Below are positions 59,566 to 64,000 of a DNA stretch of 64,000 bases, piece after piece (the first letter of the stretch is position 1; each line of letters starts with the position of its first letter). The translations under genes and the position numbers were made by a program. Below the pieces are notes generated by a model. The model did no database searches. It was not told where the DNA came from and was given only the letters and a program-made list of their open reading frames with translations. The stretch lies in NCBI GenBank assembly GCA_973895155.1, contig OZ316899.1, forward strand, positions 4,836,001-4,900,000, read 5' to 3'. This DNA comes from Marsupella aquatica. Lineage: Eukaryota; Marchantiophyta.

Positions 59566-60356
59566 TGTGGTGCGTCCCATGGCTCCCTAAACCCAAGAAA
59601 CCCCCCAGCTCAAGCCGATTCCCGCAGGTTTTGCGCTTGGCGAGGCCGTTTCCGCGGCTTAGCGGCATGGGACGCTGCTAACCTTCTTCTACTACTACTA
59701 TTAACATTTACACACATATACTGGACAGATCCTTCATCGGGTCATGAGATACGTAGCTGGCCTAATCTAGGCCTTCCCTTGTCTTCCCCTCCGTCTTGTT
59801 AGGTATGTTTGGATTCCGCCGCAGGAATGATCTCCAATAGGCTTGGTTAAGCCGCTAAGACCTCTCTCAGCTCGACACATCCAACTCTCACTCCCCTGCT
59901 TACTTTCCTTCCTCTATTAGTTGATGTGGGCACTCTTCACACAAGTTAATGCGACACACAAATAGCAAAATGACTCCTTCTGACTGAGTCATACCATGCA
60001 CTTGCTATACAAACAGTACATCTCATACACAAGCTCTGCGAACTAAGCCGTGAGGCCAACTCTATTCAGCTCTTAGGCATGAGGAACCATGAATATACAC
60101 AAGGGTCACTGTATGACTAACCAAGAGCTTCTCTTACTACTTGATCCCAGCCCGGCTGGTGCAAACTAAAAACTTGCTAAAGAAGAGGCCCTGGACTCCC
60201 CGCTGCCCAGGTATTTATTCTGGCAGTGGATCTGTCCAGAACTTCGCTGCGTAAGCTTAATCTATCCTACCTGTAATCTACCTAACTGTACAACGAGGCA
60301 GGAGCACAAGTGTTGCTCCTGCCAGTGGAACCGCAATCCCACTAAGCTAAGTGTCA
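59566..60356 (-). repeat. family 2 LTR (3' LTR of the 60-64 kb element)
   Basis: 791 bp, TGTGGTGCGTCCC...AAGTGTCA on the plus strand, the near twin of 50308-51096. Hairpins: ATTCCGCCGCAGGAAT (59813-59828) and GGCTTGGTTAAGCC (59840-59853). It inserts into copia-B. The adjacent AAATG (59561-59565) is the expected target-site copy. The 5' LTR lies outside the window. Confidence 0.88.
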
Positions 60357-60473
60357 GGGCCGCCTCCTGGTCCTGATCCTAATCCTAAACTTGGAGATCA
60401 GCGCCCGCCCTGCCCACTCACGCCTCCTACCTCCACGTCCGCCCTTCCTAAAAGGAACGGCGCCCTTGCACCG

Positions 60474-63400
60474 TCACGACACCGGTGGTGGATCCTCAAT
60501 GGACGCCCCCAACGCTTCCTCCTCAGCCACTGTCGTAGGTTCGTTCTCTGACAGATTACCTGCCCTTGACTGAGTCAACTCTCCATCGGCCTGACTGGGT
60601 CTACCATCGGCATTGGCGTCGGCTCGGGAATCATTCTCGGCTACGGCCTCAGCCTTGGCTATGGTCTCCCTGGCCTGCTCAAGAGGCGGATCTGGGATAC
60701 CGGCCTCATTATTGAGTAGTTCGGCTTGGGCCGCGCCATCCCCACCTTTGGTGATAGCGGGATCTATTGCCGTGTTCATGTCGGAGGTTGGTGCTGGGTC
60801 TACCTCCTTGGTCACCACGGCCAGTGGAGTCGTATTACTCCTTGACCCTGAAGGTTTCCGCTTCTTCTTCTTTTCTGGTTCGGCAGCTGGTCCCTTCCCC
60901 TTCCCACTTACTTCCGGCACTGGTGCAGGTGGCGCGGCTTGTTCTTCGGCCAGTACCACTCCTGGTAACTTGGTTGCCCCAATTGGAGTTGGGCCTGATG
61001 AAGACAAGCACTTAAATACTGCGGCTTGTTTCTTCAGCCGCTCTGTTTGGTTGTCGGCCCGCCGCTGTAGGTTCTCCATCTTCCTCGTGATTTCCTCCAA
61101 CTCCTCCTGGGTCTCATCCAGGTCCTTGCGCGCCTCTTCTAGCTCGTTTTTGGCTTCCTCCAATTCCCTGTGGGCTTCCTTCAATTCCTTCTTGGTGGTA
61201 GCCCTCTCCTCCCGGGTTGCTCTTAGCTCCTTGTCGAGCTCTGCAATGATGACAGACTCCATCTGGTTCATCTTGGCGTAAGTCTGATCGAGCATCTCGT
61301 CCTTCTCCCATAGGTCGGCCTTGAAGCTGGCCGTCAGGGACGCAAGCTCCTGCTGCAGCGCCATAATCCCTTGATAGGATTTCCCTAACTTGGCCTCCTT
61401 CTGCTCAAGGGCTCCGCGGATTTTCTCGAGCTCCCCCTTCAACGCCCATTCCTTTCTTTGGGTCTCTGCCATGGCCCGGTTGTTGGATGTTATGTGGGCC
61501 TCCTCTGCATTCCTCAGCTCCTTCTTCCATTTCTCCCTGTCCTTGATTGCGTCGGCCAATTCTCCTTGGGTCCGCGTCAGTAGATTCTCGATCATCCGAT
61601 TATCAGATTGTGCGGTATCCAATTGGCCCTGCATGATATTTAGCTCATGCCGCTTAATCCGCAGCTCATCTTGGGCTTTCTTGGCCACCCTCAGGTCCTT
61701 GATTTCGGCTTCCCTTTCCCTAAGCCGACGGATGACCTCGTCCTTCTTGCTTCTTTCCAAGGCCACCGCTTCTTCTAATTGGCGCTTCTCCAACATCTCC
61801 CTCTGGAAAAAGGGTCCCTGCTCCAACTCCTCCCCAAATATGCTGAGCGTCAGTTCTCCACACATCTCCCCGTACTCCATGGCTCTGTCTTTAGCATAGG
61901 TGGAGGAAGTAGAAGTCATCGGCATCATCCACCGCGGCCTCTGCTCCCAAGCCGTCTTGCGGATCTCTTCAATCGTGGCTAGAGGTTTGCTTCCTTTTTC
62001 GGCTAGCTGCTTGATGTCCTCCGGCCAATCTCCTCCTAGCAAATCCTTTTCTCTAGCCAGGGCTGCCTCCTCTTCCTGCCTGATTCGCTCCTGAAATTCC
62101 TGCACTGTCTGTTTTATGCCGTCAAAGCTCGGGGGAGCAACATCTGGTGGGGGAGACTCAGGGCTACTCTGCTGGTTGGGGTCCCCTCGTACTACCCTTG
62201 GAAGTGTGGGGATAAACCGGCCACAGGTCCTTACTCCTGGAACGTGATGGTCCGACCCATAGTCGGAGTTATCATGGCTGCAGTCCTCCACTGCCTCCTC
62301 TACTTCTTGGACTTCCGGCTTCTCCCTCTCCTCTTCGTCCGTAGGAGCTTCAGGCAATTCTGCCTCAGATTCAGAGCTTGAGACTCCCACGTACATTCGA
62401 ACACCCGGCTTGGATTCTGGCCTGATTCTCTCCTTGTCTCCAGTAAAGGGGTTTTCCCTTGTAAGCCGGTGTAGGCCTACCTCTGGAGCAGTGTCCTGCA
62501 TTGTTGCCATTGCCGTTGTCGTTGCCGATGCCGATCTCTTTTCTTTCTCCAGTAGTTTCAACAGATTTTGCATGCCTGGTTGCTGCATCGGCAAGTCCTC
62601 CGTCCTTGGCCTAAACACCTGCTCGATCGTAGGGCTAACAGGTGGTTGAGGCTTCTCTGCTACCGGCCTCGGTGCTGGAGCTTCCTCGGGTGCCCTTACC
62701 TACAGGGGAAGTACTGGGGCAAAGGTCTGACCTCTGGCATACCGGCACAACAGCGGCATGTGATAGCCAAGCCGCGACATGCTCCCCATGCCGATTACCT
62801 GCTGCTCCTCCTTTAAGATCTTCTTCAATTGGTTGAGGAGGTACCCGTTGTAGTCCCGGCTTGGGTCTGGCCTCTCTGCCAGATAGACCTGTGCCTTGCC
62901 GATGTCTGCCCTCGGCAAGTTACAGTGCATGGTCACCCGCAAGAAGTCGATCATCTCTCCTATGTGTGGGTTGGTGCAGGTGTTCCGGAAGAAGCCATTC
63001 TTCGTTGATGGCCCGGGGAACAACCGGAACTCCTTGTCAGGCAAGGTCTTCCTGGTATCAACTTTGGTCTTATTGCCTATCGGCAAGCCAAACACTTCGG
63101 CAATCACCTTGGGAGTAAGATAGAAATCCTTCCCATATATCCTCGTGCAATTGGTCTCGGGTTCCCATGACCCCACGAATTCTAATAGGTCTGAATCCGG
63201 CACCTCCGGCTTCAGCCATGGTAATCTTACAAAGGCCTCTAAGCCGGATTCGGCCATGAAGCCTTGATACTTCTTGGTCTGCATGGCCGTAAAGCATGCA
63301 TCCTCCTCCCGTGCAAAATGTAGTTGCACCTCCACCGGTAGGGTTGCCGCCCAGCCTTTCCAGGTGTCATCCCTGGTTGGAATGGCATTGATGGGATCGA

Positions 63401-64000
63401 CCTCCTCCTCTTCGGCTTCTCCCTGCCTCCTGCTCTGCTGCTCGACTGGCTTCCTTGGTGCCGCCGACCTCGTTCTTTTTGCCGGGGTGGCTTCATCGTT
63501 GACGGCTCCCTTCCTCTTCATCTCTGCTGCCGTGGAGGTTTCTCCTAGCACCGTTGCCGGGGTCCACCTTTCCGTGCTACCCTTCAATTCCCAGTGTATG
63601 TCGTTGCAGTTCTTGATGGCCTCTCGAATGCCGATGATTCTGTCTTCACAAAACAGAAGATCGTCGAGCTGATTGGAAGTAGGAGTCTACAAGAACTTGG
63701 CGTTGATGAGTTTGCCTCCTAAGAAAGCCGTCTTCTGTAGCTCCCACAATCGAGCGAGCTCCTGCCGTTCTCGAGCTGCCCTTTCTGATTCCTCGTCCTC
63801 GTAAGTCTTGATGTACTCAGTTGCCCGTTCGAACAGGCATCCCCAGAAATGTGCCGCTTGATTGACGTTGCTCATACCCTCCTTAGGTCGATCGTCGGTA
63901 TCTACTCTCTCCCCGAGTGCTTGCCTAAGCAGCTGACAGTAGTTGGCCTCCCGTAGTCGTCTGCCTAGTTCGTGCTCGCAAATGAGCCACCATCTCCTGC
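60474..64000 (-). pseudogene. coiled-coil retroelement ORF, family 2 (runs off the window)
   Basis: One minus-strand reading frame from the right edge to 60474, about 1,175 codons, closed only by TAG at 63687-63689 and 62700-62702. Parts: an N-terminal helical segment (ARERQELARLWELQKTAF); a basic segment (PAKRTRSAAPRK); a globular domain (63400-62700) with WEPETNCTRIYGKDFYLTPK, VIAEVFGLPIG, HIGEMIDFLRVTMHCNLPRA and MSRLGYHMPLLCRYARG; an acidic linker; then about 350 residues of strong heptad coiled coil (KELKEAHRELEEAKNELEEA); and a Pro/Ala-rich C-terminus. The globular part resembles in style the FGLPEG segment of family 1 and plant transposon-protein domains. It ends 118 bp before the LTR. 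Function unknown; the product could be an extra element protein. Both stops can come from CAG by a C-to-T change. Confidence 0.8.

Noticed and set aside
60613-61281. Long plus-strand ORF (222 codons) opposite the family 2 coiled coil
   Set aside because: It is a shadow of the GC-biased coiled-coil frame on the minus strand; its Ser-rich product has no domain.

Overview
The window looks like repeat-rich nuclear DNA of a land plant. Evidence: Ty1/copia elements with short LTRs and a plant-type primer site, CACTA DNA transposons with TNP2, DUF4218 and DUF4216 domains, L1-type LINEs with a DUF4283-like ORF1, and a fragment of an EDM2-like PHD-finger gene. The LINE and LTR proteins remind me most of bryophyte or other non-seed plant elements, but I cannot fix the species. 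No rRNA, tRNA or CRISPR locus was recognised. Nearly every coding segment belongs to a transposable element, and most are broken.

Layout. 1-5429: a minus-strand copia element (copia-A), split by a 2.66-kb insertion (741-3400) that has a perfect 5-bp target duplication. 5682-6284: a two-exon EDM2-like PHD gene or fragment. 6285-15110: no confident gene, but three tandem-repeat patches. 15163-17416: CACTA-B transposase, cut by an LTR element (17417-20213). 20325-25640: LINE-A. 27478-27935: a CATGCA-rich minisatellite. 27990-30908: 5'-truncated LINE-B. 31034-34568: a second copy of the LTR element found at 17417-20213, which carries a long coiled-coil ORF. 35892-42500: CACTA-A, carrying its transposase gene and a spliced SET-domain gene. 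42508-47612: a truncated Ty3/gypsy element. 47613-51385: a gag-only element with an LTR that has internal sequence on both sides. 51490-55422: copia-C, broken by a MITE and a probable solo LTR. 55644-56516: a DUF7869-like gene cut by copia-B (56517-59565). Copia-B is in turn cut by another LTR element that runs off the window (59566-64000).

The most unusual content is: (1) a SET methyltransferase-like domain spliced in frame to a Cys-rich CACTA module inside a CACTA transposon; (2) two families of LTR element with a long globular-plus-coiled-coil ORF directly before the 3' LTR, where env-like ORFs sit; (3) a pair of short hairpins kept in five otherwise diverged LTR-type sequences; (4) a conserved 3'-terminal stem-loop in both LINEs. 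Many reading frames are closed by CAG-to-TAG, CGA-to-TGA or TGG-to-TAG changes, five of them supported by an intact codon in another copy within the window. This fits C-to-T decay of methylated, silenced transposons.
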